DNA of 64,000 bases from Nocardia nova SH22a (GCF_000523235.1 NZ_CP006850.1:7626001-7690000), one strand, 5' to 3'; shown: positions 7,454 to 16,089, numbered from the stretch's first letter. The notes: generated by a model not told the origin, from the sequence alone. Numbers and translations: made by a program.

Positions 7454-7529
7454 TGCCTGGGGTGGGTGCAGGGTGTCGATTACCTCCGGGGTAAGGGCGG
7501 GACTGTAGGTGCGCTGGTTGGGGGCCGAA

Positions 7530-7964
7530 TCAATCGTGCACTCCCGGCCGATCCATCGGGAATTCCCGAAATTTCGTAGAGGTTTGCACGGAAAATTCGC
7601 CCGGTGGGCAGAACCAGGAAGTGTTGTCCGGCAGACAGGCGGCCCATGCCTCGTAGTCCGGATCCGGCGGGCAGGCGATCCGGGCGCCGGTATCGAAGGT
7701 GAGGGCGAGTTCCCAGTTGCGGACCTCGGCGGCTGTCACCCGATGGTTCAGCAGAGACAGGACCGGGCCCGCCGTGCGTGGATCGTCTTCGACACGGACC
7801 TCCTGTTCTCCGGTGTCGTCGGTGTACAGGAAATCGGTCAGGTCCACGTAGGCGGCAGGCGCTGTGCCGCCGCCCATGTCGAATACCAAGCGCAGGTAGG
7901 ACTTCCAGACCCAGACTTGTTCGACCTCGAGGCCGTTCAGGGTCGCGAAGTTGGCGATGGTCAC
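7530..7964 (-). CDS. Conserved hypothetical protein (DUF6188-like)
   Basis: A 144-residue soluble protein with alternating beta-strand patterns (VWVWKSYLRLVFDMGG, WELALTFDTGARIACPPDPDY). It looks like the small actinobacterial DUF6188 family, whose members often accompany toxin-immunity or accessory genes; this match is by eye. GTG 7964 starts 13 bases after the stop of the DUF899 gene, so the two are probably one transcript. No catalytic motif was seen. Confidence 0.5.
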   Translation of the reverse strand: MTIANFATLNGLEVEQVWVWKSYLRLVFDMGGGTAPAAYVDLTDFLYTDDTGEQEVRVEDDPRTAGPVLSLLNHRVTAAEVRNWELALTFDTGARIACPPDPDYEAWAACLPDNTSWFCPPGEFSVQTSTKFREFPMDRPGVHD

Positions 7965-7977
7965 GGACGGAGGGTAT

Positions 7978-8646
7978 TCAGTATTCGTCGCGCTTGCGGG
8001 GCCAGTTGTCGAAATTGTCGCCCCGGCCGTTCGGGGCGCGGTCGAGTAGTTGCCAGGTCGCGTTGAGGGCATCGGTGCCGCGATCGTAGGTCGAATACGT
8101 GTGATAGACCTGCCCGTCGGCGAGGGCGAAACTGCTCAATGCCATCAGTTCCATGACATCGAGCATGTCGCCCGGCGGGCGTTTCACGCTCGACGTGCGC
8201 ATGATTTCGTAGAAATCCTCGTTGAAGCCGTTGTCGCCCATGGAAACCCATTCGATGTCCCAGCCGAAGCGGCTCTTGTAGTCGTTGAGCGTGGGCAGCG
8301 GTGAACGTGAGGCCAGGATGAAGGTGACGTCGCGGTGGGCCAGATGCGGGACCGCGCCGACCAGATTGTCGGTCTCGAAGGTGCAGCCGGGGCAGCCCTC
8401 CGGCGTCTTCGGACCGTGCATGAAATGGCGGATGATCAGCTGCGAACGGCCGTCGAACAGTTCGGGGAGGGTTTTGACGCCCGCGTTGGTGTCGAAGCGA
8501 TACTCCTTGGTGACCGGCACCCAGGGCAGAGCCTGACGCTCGCGGGCCAGGGCGTCGCCGCGCCTGGTCAGTTCCTTCTCCTGGGTGCGCAGATCCTCGT
8601 ACGCGCTCCGCCATTGTTCCCGGGTGCCGACTTCGTGTGCGGGCAT
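7978..8646 (-). CDS. DUF899 family thioredoxin-like protein
   Basis: A 222-residue member of DUF899, a thioredoxin-fold family of unknown chemistry. Typical features are an N-terminal helical region with VTKEYRFDTNAG, the motif FMHGPKTPEGCPGCTFE (CPGC in the redox position), the DVTFILASRSPL strand, and the C-terminal DRAPNGRGDNFDNWPRKRDEY signature. ATG 8646 follows GAAAGGAC. The next 260 bases toward plsC hold no gene. A dithiol role is inferred from the fold. Confidence 0.8.
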   Translation of the reverse strand: MPAHEVGTREQWRSAYEDLRTQEKELTRRGDALARERQALPWVPVTKEYRFDTNAGVKTLPELFDGRSQLIIRHFMHGPKTPEGCPGCTFETDNLVGAVPHLAHRDVTFILASRSPLPTLNDYKSRFGWDIEWVSMGDNGFNEDFYEIMRTSSVKRPPGDMLDVMELMALSSFALADGQVYHTYSTYDRGTDALNATWQLLDRAPNGRGDNFDNWPRKRDEY

Positions 8647-8906
8647 GGTCGTCCTTTCGCGGTCGGTCGCTCTATACGTAGGACGGCGCGGGCGGGCGGA
8701 AATCATCGGTGGGCTCGGTCGCGCGCCGTCGGCGTGCGGTGTGGAGCCGGGTTGCCGACGCACGCGGCCGGTCGGTGCGTCCGAGGCGATCGGGATGTGT
8801 GGATCGGCTGGGCGGTGCGGTCGCAGCGTGGGAGTTCGGGAGCAGAACTTGTCGGTGGTGGATGGGAAGATGGGAGTCGTTCCGGACACACTCTGGGGGG
8901 GTACGA

Positions 8907-9578
8907 ATGAGCGAGCGGGAACGTCCACGGGCCGATCGGCCCAAGGGGCTGGGTAAGCGGGCATGGCTCACCACCAAGTTCGTGCGGCGCATTCTGCGCA
9001 CCCTGGCATGGTCGAATTTCGTGCACGTCACGGTGGTCGGCCGAGAGTTGGTGCCGAAATCCGGTCCGGTGATCGTGGCGAGTAATCACATCTCGATGCT
9101 GGACGCGGTCTTCCTGTGGGGTGCGTTGCGGCGCAGGGCGATCGCCATCGCGATGGCCGAACTGTGGTCGTGGCCCGTGGTGGGGTGGCTGGTCCGACGG
9201 CTGGGGCACATTCCGGTGGTGCGGCGCGACAACGCGTCGGGGCAGTCGGCGATGGCGCAGGCGGAGCAGATCCTGCGGTACGACGGCGTCCTGATCATCT
9301 ATCCCGAGGGCCGATTGGTGTCGGAGGGCGAGCACGAGCCCTACAAACCGGGCGTCGCGAAACTCGCGCTGGCGACCGGGGTTCCGATCATTCCGGTGGG
9401 TACCACGGGAACGGACCGGGTGCTGCCGTTGAAACGCAATCGGGGCGACGGACCGGCCTTCGATCGGCGCCAGCGGGTGACCATCCACTTCGGCACACCC
9501 GTCGACCCCGCCGAATTCGACGATCCGGACAAGTTACTCGACCATCTACGGGAGCGCATCGAGGAGCTGCGGACGTGA
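8907..9578 (+). CDS. 1-acyl-sn-glycerol-3-phosphate acyltransferase family protein (PlsC-like)
   Basis: A 223-residue acyltransferase that transfers acyl-CoA or acyl-ACP chains to lysophospholipid-type acceptors at the membrane. Motif I NHISMLD (NHx4D, about residue 58) holds the catalytic His/Asp, and motif III YPEGRLV (about 133) is the FPEG acceptor-binding box. PIIPVGTTGTDR follows (motif IV). The N-terminus is basic. ATG 8907 has only a G-rich stretch upstream. Confidence 0.82.
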   Translation: MSERERPRADRPKGLGKRAWLTTKFVRRILRTLAWSNFVHVTVVGRELVPKSGPVIVASNHISMLDAVFLWGALRRRAIAIAMAELWSWPVVGWLVRRLGHIPVVRRDNASGQSAMAQAEQILRYDGVLIIYPEGRLVSEGEHEPYKPGVAKLALATGVPIIPVGTTGTDRVLPLKRNRGDGPAFDRRQRVTIHFGTPVDPAEFDDPDKLLDHLRERIEELRT

Positions 9579-9665
9579 GCGGCCGAGTGCGCCGGGCTCT
9601 CGCTGCGGTCCGGGCCCGTACGGTCGGGGCATGCGAATATCCGGCTCGACGCGGAGGAAACTGTC

Positions 9666-10310
9666 GTGACCTCGGAATACATCTGGTATGCGGCCTACGG
9701 CTCCAATCTGTTCGAGCGGCGGTTCACCTACTACCGCGAAGGTGGGAATCCGCCCGGAACATCGCGGGTCTATCCCGGATTCCGGGATCGCACACCGCCG
9801 CCTCGGAGCCGGCCGCTGTCCCTGCCCGGATGTATCTATTTCGCCTGGGAGAGCCCGGTGTGGACGGGCGGGGTCGCGTTCTACGCGCACCGGCCGCCGC
9901 CGTCGTGGCCGGTGGGCGCCGCCGCCCGGGGATATCTGCTGACCGTCGAACAGTTCCGCGATCTGATGGCCCAGGAGATGCACCGACAGCCGGGCGAGGT
10001 GGACGAATTCGATCCGGCGGAGGTCGTGCGCCGGGGCGTGTTGCAGTTGGGGGACGGACATTACGAAACCCTCTGGCATGTGGACGATCTCGACGGTTGT
10101 CCGGTGCTGACCTTCAGTTCACCCTGGGACCCGCACGCCATCGGGCTGAACCGGCCGTCGGCTCACTATCTGAGCATGCTCGCCGCCGGTCTGGCGGAAT
10201 CGCACGACTGGTCACCGGCGGAGATCGTTCGCTATCTGTCCGAACGTCCGGGCGTACAGGGAAATTGGGATCCGGAAGAACTCGGCGACGTGGTCGGCGC
10301 CCACGGGTGA
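9666..10310 (+). CDS. Gamma-glutamylcyclotransferase-like protein
   Basis: A 214-residue protein starting with WYAAYGSNL, the signature loop of the GGCT/AIG2 (BtrG-like) fold that binds the gamma-glutamyl moiety. A ladder of strands follows (GCIYFAWESPVWTGGVAFY). Such proteins are sometimes mis-labelled histone deacetylase in actinobacterial genomes. A catalytic Glu cannot be fixed by eye. GTG 9666 follows GAGGAAA. The substrate is unknown. Confidence 0.65.
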   Translation: MTSEYIWYAAYGSNLFERRFTYYREGGNPPGTSRVYPGFRDRTPPPRSRPLSLPGCIYFAWESPVWTGGVAFYAHRPPPSWPVGAAARGYLLTVEQFRDLMAQEMHRQPGEVDEFDPAEVVRRGVLQLGDGHYETLWHVDDLDGCPVLTFSSPWDPHAIGLNRPSAHYLSMLAAGLAESHDWSPAEIVRYLSERPGVQGNWDPEELGDVVGAHG

Positions 10311-10326
10311 GTGCGGCTTCCGGGCC

Positions 10327-11238
10327 TCAGGCCGCGTTCAGGCGATCGAGCAGCCAGGGCCGCAGGGACGGTCCGTAGTCGTCGGAGTCGAGCGCGAAAT
10401 CGACTGCGGCACGCAGATATCCGGCCGGATTGCCGATGTCGTGACGAGTGCCGCGATGGACCACGATGTGCACCGGATGTCCCTGCGCGATGAGCAGATC
10501 CACGGCATCGGTCAGCTGCAGTTCACCACCTGCGCCCGGCTCGATTCGTCGCAGCGCGTCGAACACGGCACGGTCCAGCAGGTAGCGGCCCGCGGCGGCC
10601 AGCCGCGAGGGCGCCGTGCCCGCCTCGGGCTTCTCCACCATCGCCTCGACCCGCAGCACATCGGGATCCGGATCGGAGGTCGCGGTGACATCGAAGATGC
10701 CGTAGGCGCTCACCTCGTGCTCGGCTACCTCGATCGCGCACAGGACACTGCCGCCCCAGCGCTGCCGCACCCGCGCCATCGCGTCCAAAACCCCGTGCGG
10801 GAGTATCAGATCATCGGGCAACAGGACGGCCACGGCGTTCTCGTCCGCGTCCAAGGCCGGTTCCGCCTGGAGCACCGCATGGCCGAGCCCCAGCGGCTGC
10901 TGCTGGACGACGGTACCGACCTCCAGGAGTTTCGACGCGTTGCGCACCTTGTCGAGCTGAGCGAACTTCCCACGCTGGGCGAGTGCGTTCTCGAGTACCG
11001 GATCCTCCTCGAAATACGCTGCCAGACCCGGCTTTCCGGGCGAGGTCACGAGGATCATCCGATCGGCACCTGCGTGCGCGGCCTCCTCGGCGACCAGTTC
11101 GATGCCGGGTGTGTCGAGTACCGGCAGCAGTTCCTTCGGCACGGTCTTGGTGGCGGGGAGGAAGCGGGTGCCCAGACCTGCGGCGGGCACCACGGCGGTG
11201 CGGAACTGGCGCGGGATATCCAGGGTGGCGGGTGCCAT
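10327..11238 (-). CDS. galU: UTP-glucose-1-phosphate uridylyltransferase
   Basis: A 303-residue nucleotidyltransferase that makes UDP-glucose from UTP and glucose-1-phosphate for cell-envelope glycans and trehalose. The signature GLGTRFLPATKTVPKELLPV sits at residues 21-40, with VVQQQPLGLGHAVL, LLPDDLI (metal-binding Asp) and VEKP further on. The length is normal. ATG 11238 follows AAGGAG. It stands alone on its strand; a 146-base gap separates it from XRE-TPR copy 2. Confidence 0.9.
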   Translation of the reverse strand: MAPATLDIPRQFRTAVVPAAGLGTRFLPATKTVPKELLPVLDTPGIELVAEEAAHAGADRMILVTSPGKPGLAAYFEEDPVLENALAQRGKFAQLDKVRNASKLLEVGTVVQQQPLGLGHAVLQAEPALDADENAVAVLLPDDLILPHGVLDAMARVRQRWGGSVLCAIEVAEHEVSAYGIFDVTATSDPDPDVLRVEAMVEKPEAGTAPSRLAAAGRYLLDRAVFDALRRIEPGAGGELQLTDAVDLLIAQGHPVHIVVHRGTRHDIGNPAGYLRAAVDFALDSDDYGPSLRPWLLDRLNAA

Positions 11239-11384
11239 GTCGATACTCCTTCGTCGTCGGATGTCGTGGCGGGTCAGGCCCGACGAAGACGACGGTAGGA
11301 AGCCGATATCGGCGCCGCGTTGGTGCGACCTGCGAATTTCATGGGAATGCGCGCGGTTCGCCCGAACCTTCGGGCCGGGCGGCC

Positions 11385-12563
11385 CTACAGTCCCGCTCCC
11401 AGCCAGGAAGCAAACCCCAACAACCCCTCCGACTGCCGCCGCTGCACCGCCGCGATCCCGTACACCGTCTCCCGCACCGACGGATGCAACCGAGTCTGCT
11501 GCGGCGCCGCGGCCCGCGCCTTGTTCAACGCCGCCAACGCCCGATCCGGCTTACCCGACATCAACCACGCCCGCGCATTGTCCTGCCAATGGTGACCCGC
11601 ACGCGGAGCGGCGAGGTCGACCGGCATGCGCAAGTCGGCGCCGTCGCGAGCGGCCTTGCCCGGGTCGCCCGCTTCCAATTCGACCGCACAGGAATGTATT
11701 TCGACATTGCCGGGACCGAAATCGGTGGTGTACAACATGCTCTCGCCGGTCATCGGCCGCGCGATCTCTCGTGCCGCCGCGATGTGGTCTCGCGCGAGTT
11801 CCAGCCGACGCCCCCGCGCCGCGACGATGGCAGCCCGCAAATGCCCGTACCCTCGCAGGACCTGTTCGCCGTCACTGCTTCCCGGTACCAGCGACAGGCC
11901 GCGCTCGACCAATGACATTGCCACATCGGTCGATCCGTGCGTCATGAGCAGTCGCGAACGTTTCATGAGGCTGCGCACCGCGTAACCCGGATCCTCCGAA
12001 CGCGCGGCAACGGTGTCGAGCCGATCGAGCACCAGCGCCGTCAACGAGGAATATCCGAGGCGGCAGCAGGCTCCCTCCGCCGCGATGTAGGCCGCGCACA
12101 GCATGTCGTCGGCCCGGATGCGTTCCGCCTCATCGCCCGCGTCCTCGACCGCGCCGTGCAACCGGCGAATCAGGTTGGGCAACAGGGCAAGAGCACGACG
12201 CGTCCGGTCATTGTGCAGCGCATCTTCGACCGCGACCAGTTCCGCGCGCAAGTCCGCCACGGTCGGCGGTTCGAGCGCTTGTACGTACGCTCCCTCCGCC
12301 AGCACGGCACGCAATTCGGACAGCCCTTCGAGCGGGCCGTCCTCCTCGAGGGTGTCCAGATATGGCGTGCCCTGCAACCGGTCCGGATCGACGCCCAGCA
12401 CCTTCGACACCGCCGCGATGAACCCCGGCGAGGCGACCTCGCGCCCCTGCTCCACCGCCTTCACCATCGACAACGAATAATTCGCCCGCGCAGCCAACTG
12501 CCGCTGCCCCAGACCCGCGATCTTGCGCTCCGACGCAATCCGCCGCCCCACGTGTTCGCCCAT
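11385..12563 (-). CDS. XRE-family HTH regulator with TPR-like sensor domain (copy 2)
   Basis: A 392-residue paralogue of the gene at 5785-6945, in opposite orientation. Residues 1-48 are the identical HTH and the last 69 residues differ from copy 1 at one position. The middle (about residues 49-320) is divergent, with its own helical repeats and a longer linker. ATG 12563 lies 6 bases after a TACTCT box. It is divergent from a small gene pair at 12666-13147 that it may control. The ends look homogenised by recombination or gene conversion. Confidence 0.8.
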   Translation of the reverse strand: MGEHVGRRIASERKIAGLGQRQLAARANYSLSMVKAVEQGREVASPGFIAAVSKVLGVDPDRLQGTPYLDTLEEDGPLEGLSELRAVLAEGAYVQALEPPTVADLRAELVAVEDALHNDRTRRALALLPNLIRRLHGAVEDAGDEAERIRADDMLCAAYIAAEGACCRLGYSSLTALVLDRLDTVAARSEDPGYAVRSLMKRSRLLMTHGSTDVAMSLVERGLSLVPGSSDGEQVLRGYGHLRAAIVAARGRRLELARDHIAAAREIARPMTGESMLYTTDFGPGNVEIHSCAVELEAGDPGKAARDGADLRMPVDLAAPRAGHHWQDNARAWLMSGKPDRALAALNKARAAAPQQTRLHPSVRETVYGIAAVQRRQSEGLLGFASWLGAGL

Positions 12564-12569
12564 CCACCG

Positions 12570-12575
12570 AGAGTA
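12570..12575 (-). promoter_or_regulatory. -10 box TACTCT of XRE-TPR gene 2 (leaderless type)
   Basis: Minus-strand TACTCT-CGGTGG-ATG(12563), identical to the promoter of copy 1. Confidence 0.55.
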
Positions 12576-12665
12576 GATCGATACCGCGCCGCTGTCCCCC
12601 TGTCCCTTCACTGTTCTTCGGTGCCCTCACCTGCATCGAATCTGGGATATACACAGAGGAGGGGC

Positions 12666-12998
12666 ATGATGAGAGCACATCCGACAGCGCTGGCGTGGAT
12701 AGATCCCGAGATCAGCACCGCACCGGACTGGGAAGCGGCGCAGATCGCGCGCCTGGCCAGACATCTCGGATATGCCCTCACCTGGCCGGTGGTGACGCGG
12801 ACGGTTCCGCTGATCGACCAGATCAGGTCCGCCGACATCGACGCGCTCGTTCTGCCCGCGCCGAACCATCTCGACGCCTTGACGCTCAACCTCGCCATGC
12901 ACCTGGTCGATGTCGAAACCGTCTGTCCGCGAATGTCGTTCGCACGGTGGCGCGCGATCGACGTAGGGGCGCGCGACGCACGGCCCGCGCCGCGATGA
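12666..12998 (+). CDS. Small recombinase-like hypothetical protein
   Basis: A 110-residue protein with IARLARHLGYALTWP, then an alpha/beta half resembling the start of a serine-recombinase catalytic fold (IDQIRSADIDALVLPAPNHLD). The nucleophilic Ser and the rest of the domain are missing, so recombinase activity is unlikely. Small proteins of this look occur beside HTH regulators in actinobacteria; this is from memory and uncertain. ATG 12666 or 12669 follows AGAGGAGGGG. The stop overlaps the next start. Confidence 0.45.
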   Translation: MMRAHPTALAWIDPEISTAPDWEAAQIARLARHLGYALTWPVVTRTVPLIDQIRSADIDALVLPAPNHLDALTLNLAMHLVDVETVCPRMSFARWRAIDVGARDARPAPR

Positions 12999-13147
12999 TC
13001 GGCCTGACAATAGCCGCAGGACTGCCCCTTTCCGTCTTGATCTGGGCCATCTGCTGGCCGTTACCGACGACCGGCTCCACCGACGAGAACGGAGACTCGC
13101 ATGACCCCGGCGACTCGCCCGACCCCTATTCCGCGCCACGCGGTTAG
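12995..13147 (+). CDS. 50-residue single-pass membrane microprotein
   Basis: ATG 12995 overlaps the TGA of the preceding gene (ATGA), indicating translational coupling. One hydrophobic segment (residues 2-22, ending CWPLP) is followed by an acidic Asp/Pro/Ser tail. No family was recognised. A partner role with the upstream protein is inference. Confidence 0.5.
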   Translation: MIGLTIAAGLPLSVLIWAICWPLPTTGSTDENGDSHDPGDSPDPYSAPRG

Positions 13148-13180
13148 CCATGCGGCACGGTTTGGGCTTGTATGGAAGGT

Positions 13181-13843
13181 ATGCGCACCCAGTACCACGA
13201 AAATCTGCGGCAACTTGCGGAGTTGCTGCACGCGATGTGCCTGCAGGACCGCACCGCGGTCGAGGCCGCGACGAATGCTGTGGTCGACGCGGATATCGAG
13301 CAGGCCGAGGCCGCGATAGACATCGCGGCCCAGGTGGAGACCATGCAGCAGCAGGCCGAACAGGAGGCGATGCGCCTGCTGGCCCTGCAATCACCAGTGG
13401 CGAGCGAACTACGGCAGGTCGTCAGCGCCATCCAGCTCATCGGCAACCTGCAGCGCATGGGCGCGCTGGCCGGGCACATCGCCACCAGCGCCCGCCGCCG
13501 CCACCCGGATCCGGTGATCATGGAATCGGTGCGCCCGCTGGTCTCCCGCATGGGCGCCGCGGCGGTCGCGGTCGCCACGAGCGCCGCCGAAGTCCTCGAA
13601 TCGGGCGACCCCACCGCCGCCGCCGAACTGGACGCCCAGGACGACGTCATGGACCACCTCCACGAAGAACTCCTCGGCACGGTCCTCGACCCGGAGTGGA
13701 CCTTCGGCATCACCCCGGCCGTCGACCTCACCCTCCTGGGCCGCTACTACGAACGCTTCGCCGACAACGCCGTCGAGGTAGGCCGCCGCACCATCTTCCT
13801 CGCCACCGGGGAGTCGGCGGAGACCTGGACCGCCGACCAGTGA
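13181..13843 (+). CDS. phoU: Phosphate signalling complex protein PhoU
   Basis: A 220-residue protein with two PhoU three-helix bundles. It links the Pst phosphate transporter to a sensor kinase and represses the Pho response when phosphate is ample. The start MRTQYHENLRQLAELLHAMC resembles mycobacterial PhoY. The repeats carry VVSAIQLIGNLQRMGALAGHIA and YYERFADNAVEVGRR, the E/DRxxD metal-binding signature. ATG 13181 is chosen over an ATG three codons upstream by homology. The likely partner pair senX3-regX3 lies 30 kb away in this window, and no pst genes are nearby. Confidence 0.88.
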   Translation: MRTQYHENLRQLAELLHAMCLQDRTAVEAATNAVVDADIEQAEAAIDIAAQVETMQQQAEQEAMRLLALQSPVASELRQVVSAIQLIGNLQRMGALAGHIATSARRRHPDPVIMESVRPLVSRMGAAAVAVATSAAEVLESGDPTAAAELDAQDDVMDHLHEELLGTVLDPEWTFGITPAVDLTLLGRYYERFADNAVEVGRRTIFLATGESAETWTADQ

Positions 13844-13915
13844 TCCGGACAGCCGGAACACAGCGGTGAGCGCCGATCCGGCACCGGCACAGGGGAATCC
13901 GGCGCAGGTACGCGG

Positions 13916-14839
13916 CTACGGCCGCGGTGGGGTTTCACCACGGCTGATGGTGCGCTGGATTTCGAGCGCGGCCAGTTTGTCGGGGTTGCGAATGCCGTAG
14001 CCGTTGGCGATCCTGCCGTCGGCGATTTCGAATACGAGCACGGCTTCCAGGCTGTCGCCGATATAGCAGGCCAGGGCGGACTGGCCGTTGCAGTTCACCG
14101 CCTCGATGCGCACCTCCGGTCGCCGTCGCGCGTACCGGAAGACGCCCATGAGAATCGCGCCCACCGGTTCGGCGCCGACCATGATCAGCTCGGGCAGCGC
14201 GTTCACCTTGCCGCCGCTGTCGGTGGTCCAGGTGATGTCCGGCGCGAGTATCGACAGCAGGCCCTCCAGGTCGCCGGTGGTCGCGGCGGCCATGAACCGT
14301 TCGGTGACCTCGGCCGTTCTGGCGGTGTCGACCGGACCGTACCGCTTACGGCGCGCCCGCACGTGCTCACGGGCGCGATGCGCCATCTGGTGCACGGCGG
14401 CTACGGATCTACCTACCGCCGAGGCGATTTCGTCGTAGTCGAAGCCGAAGACGTCACGCAGCACGAACACCGCCCGCTCATGGGGTGTGAGCGTTTCCAG
14501 CACCACCAGCATCCCCATCGACACCGACTCGGCGAGCACGACATCGGCGGACGCGTCACCGTCGGCCAGCAGCAGCGGCTCGGGCAACCACGGGCCGACA
14601 TACTCTTCACGACGACTCGCACCGGCGCGCAACGTGTTCAGCGCTTGCCGGGTCACCAGCTGCGCCAGATACGACTTGGTGTCGCGAACGACGGCCGGAT
14701 CCACCCGAACCCACCGCAGATAGCTGTCTTGCAGCACATCGTCGGCCTCGGTCGCCGAACCGAGGATTTCGTAGGCGATGGTGAACAGCAGCGGTCGCAG
14801 ATGAACGAAACGCTCGGTGTGCTGATCGGCGGCGGTCAC
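13916..14839 (-). CDS. sigJ: ECF41-type RNA polymerase sigma factor (SigJ-like) with SnoaL domain
   Basis: A 307-residue sigma factor. Region 2 is in residues 10-75 (YEILGSATEADDVLQDSYLR), region 4 about 105-165 (LTPHERAVFVLRDVFGFDYDEIA). A C-terminal NTF2/SnoaL-like domain from about 175 contains DSGGKVNALPE, matching the DGGGK motif of ECF41 factors, whose C-terminal domain replaces an anti-sigma factor. ATG 14839 overlaps the stop of the upstream FAD oxidoreductase. ECF41 factors normally control an adjacent carboxymuconolactone decarboxylase, oxidoreductase or epimerase gene, so that oxidoreductase is the likely target. Confidence 0.85.
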   Translation of the reverse strand: MTAADQHTERFVHLRPLLFTIAYEILGSATEADDVLQDSYLRWVRVDPAVVRDTKSYLAQLVTRQALNTLRAGASRREEYVGPWLPEPLLLADGDASADVVLAESVSMGMLVVLETLTPHERAVFVLRDVFGFDYDEIASAVGRSVAAVHQMAHRAREHVRARRKRYGPVDTARTAEVTERFMAAATTGDLEGLLSILAPDITWTTDSGGKVNALPELIMVGAEPVGAILMGVFRYARRRPEVRIEAVNCNGQSALACYIGDSLEAVLVFEIADGRIANGYGIRNPDKLAALEIQRTISRGETPPRP

Positions 14840-16020
14840 GGCCGCACAACCGTCTCGGCCGCGGGCAGGTCCTTACGCCTGCCGAGTCCCAGGAAGGACG
14901 GAATCGAGCCGGGCTTACGCGCTTCCTTGCGAATGGTCGCTATCGGGCCCGCGAGACCCACTCGCTCCTTGATCACTCCGGCGGTACGACCGCCGATGTG
15001 GAAATTCACCGGCAGGTCGTTACGGCGGCTGAACTGCATCGCACCGGCTCGGCTGCCCAGTCCGACAGTGCATGCCGTGAACGCCACATCGAGTACGGCG
15101 GGTTCGCCTCCGTCCATCCGGGCCATCACATTGTCGGCGGCCTGCGCCCCCAAGGGCTGAGCCGCGTAACAACTCATGCGCAGCGGGCGGCCCGACGGTG
15201 CGACGGCATCACCGGCGGCGACGATCCGATCGTCGTCGATGCTGGTCAACGTCTCGTCGGTGAGCAACCTGCCCGTCGCGTCGGTGCGCAGTCCACTGTG
15301 TGCGGCCAGACTCGGCACACCGAATCCCGCCGTCCAGACGGTGATCGCGCTCGGCAGCAGACTGCCGTCCGCCAGGACGACAGCATCCGACCGCACCTCG
15401 CTCACCCGGGCACCGTCACGCACGTCCACTCCGTTCCCCGTGAGCCACTTCGTCACCGAACGCCGTGTCGATGTCGAGAAGGTGGGCGCCAATGTACCGC
15501 CGCCGAGCAGCGTGACAGCGCGCCCCTGCTCGACAAGTTCCGCGGCTGTTTCGATTCCGGTGAGCCCGCCGCCGACGACAACGATCGGTGCGTCGGCCGG
15601 TATCTCCGAGATCGCGTCCCGCAGTCGCCGCGCGTGCTCCAATTCGGCGATGGGATAGGCATATTCCGCAGCCCCCGGCACCGACGCCGGTACCGCCGCG
15701 GTGCTACCGACCGCGTACACCACGTAGTCGTAATCGAGCGCGCGCCCCGACTCCAACTCGACGGTCCGGACGGCGGTATCGATGCGGACGGCACTGTCGA
15801 CAACCAGATGCACACCCTCGCCGAGCAATTCGGCGTAGTCGATGGTGGCCTCGTGGGTACCCGCCACGAACTGGTGCAGCCGCATCCGTTCGACGAAGGC
15901 CGGTCGGGGGTTGACGAGCGTGATGTCGATGTCGCCGCGCACGCGCAGCCGATTGGCGGCCACGGCCCCGGCGTAACCGCCGCCGAGAACGACAACCTTG
16001 GTGCTGGTGGATTCAGTCAT
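14836..16020 (-). CDS. NAD(P)/FAD-dependent oxidoreductase (NDH-2-like)
   Basis: A 394-residue two-dinucleotide-binding-domain flavoprotein resembling type II NADH dehydrogenases. It has the FAD Rossmann motif VVVLGGGYAGAVAANRL at residues 9-25, the NAD motif IVVVGGGLTGIETAAEL about 150-166, and VAAGDAVAP as the second FAD contact near 290. It lacks a clear membrane-anchor helix, so it may be soluble or peripheral. ATG 16020 was chosen because the fold begins directly after it; a start 16 codons upstream is possible. It probably forms an operon with the ECF41 sigma gene. Confidence 0.8.
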   Translation of the reverse strand: MTESTSTKVVVLGGGYAGAVAANRLRVRGDIDITLVNPRPAFVERMRLHQFVAGTHEATIDYAELLGEGVHLVVDSAVRIDTAVRTVELESGRALDYDYVVYAVGSTAAVPASVPGAAEYAYPIAELEHARRLRDAISEIPADAPIVVVGGGLTGIETAAELVEQGRAVTLLGGGTLAPTFSTSTRRSVTKWLTGNGVDVRDGARVSEVRSDAVVLADGSLLPSAITVWTAGFGVPSLAAHSGLRTDATGRLLTDETLTSIDDDRIVAAGDAVAPSGRPLRMSCYAAQPLGAQAADNVMARMDGGEPAVLDVAFTACTVGLGSRAGAMQFSRRNDLPVNFHIGGRTAGVIKERVGLAGPIATIRKEARKPGSIPSFLGLGRRKDLPAAETVVRP

Positions 16021-16057
16021 GCCCTCGAGACACGCCACACCGCCCAGACCTGACACG

Positions 16058-16075
16058 AAGTGACGCACATCACTT
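16058..16075. promoter_or_regulatory. Palindrome resembling a Crp/GlxR-type site
   Basis: AAGTGA-CGCACA-TCACTT has perfect 6-base arms around 6 bases; the core GTGA-N6-TCAC matches the Crp/GlxR pattern. It lies 38 bases upstream of the oxidoreductase ATG at 16020, and just beyond the ccsB stop at 16090. It could also act as a weak transcription stop after ccsB. Confidence 0.4.
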
Positions 16076-16089
16076 CCGCGCGGCAGGGC

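Noticed and set aside
6935..7512. GCGGGACTGTAGGT occurs at the end of XRE-TPR copy 1 and again near 7497
   Set aside because: Only 14 bases are shared and the flanks differ; too little to call a gene remnant.
12666..12998. Serine recombinase / site-specific integrase
   Set aside because: Only a partial alpha/beta half without the catalytic Ser or a DNA-binding domain, and no attachment sites nearby.
13181..13186. Leaderless start for phoU
   Set aside because: The upstream TTGTAT is a poor -10 and a GGAAGG also lies close by; the case is undecided.
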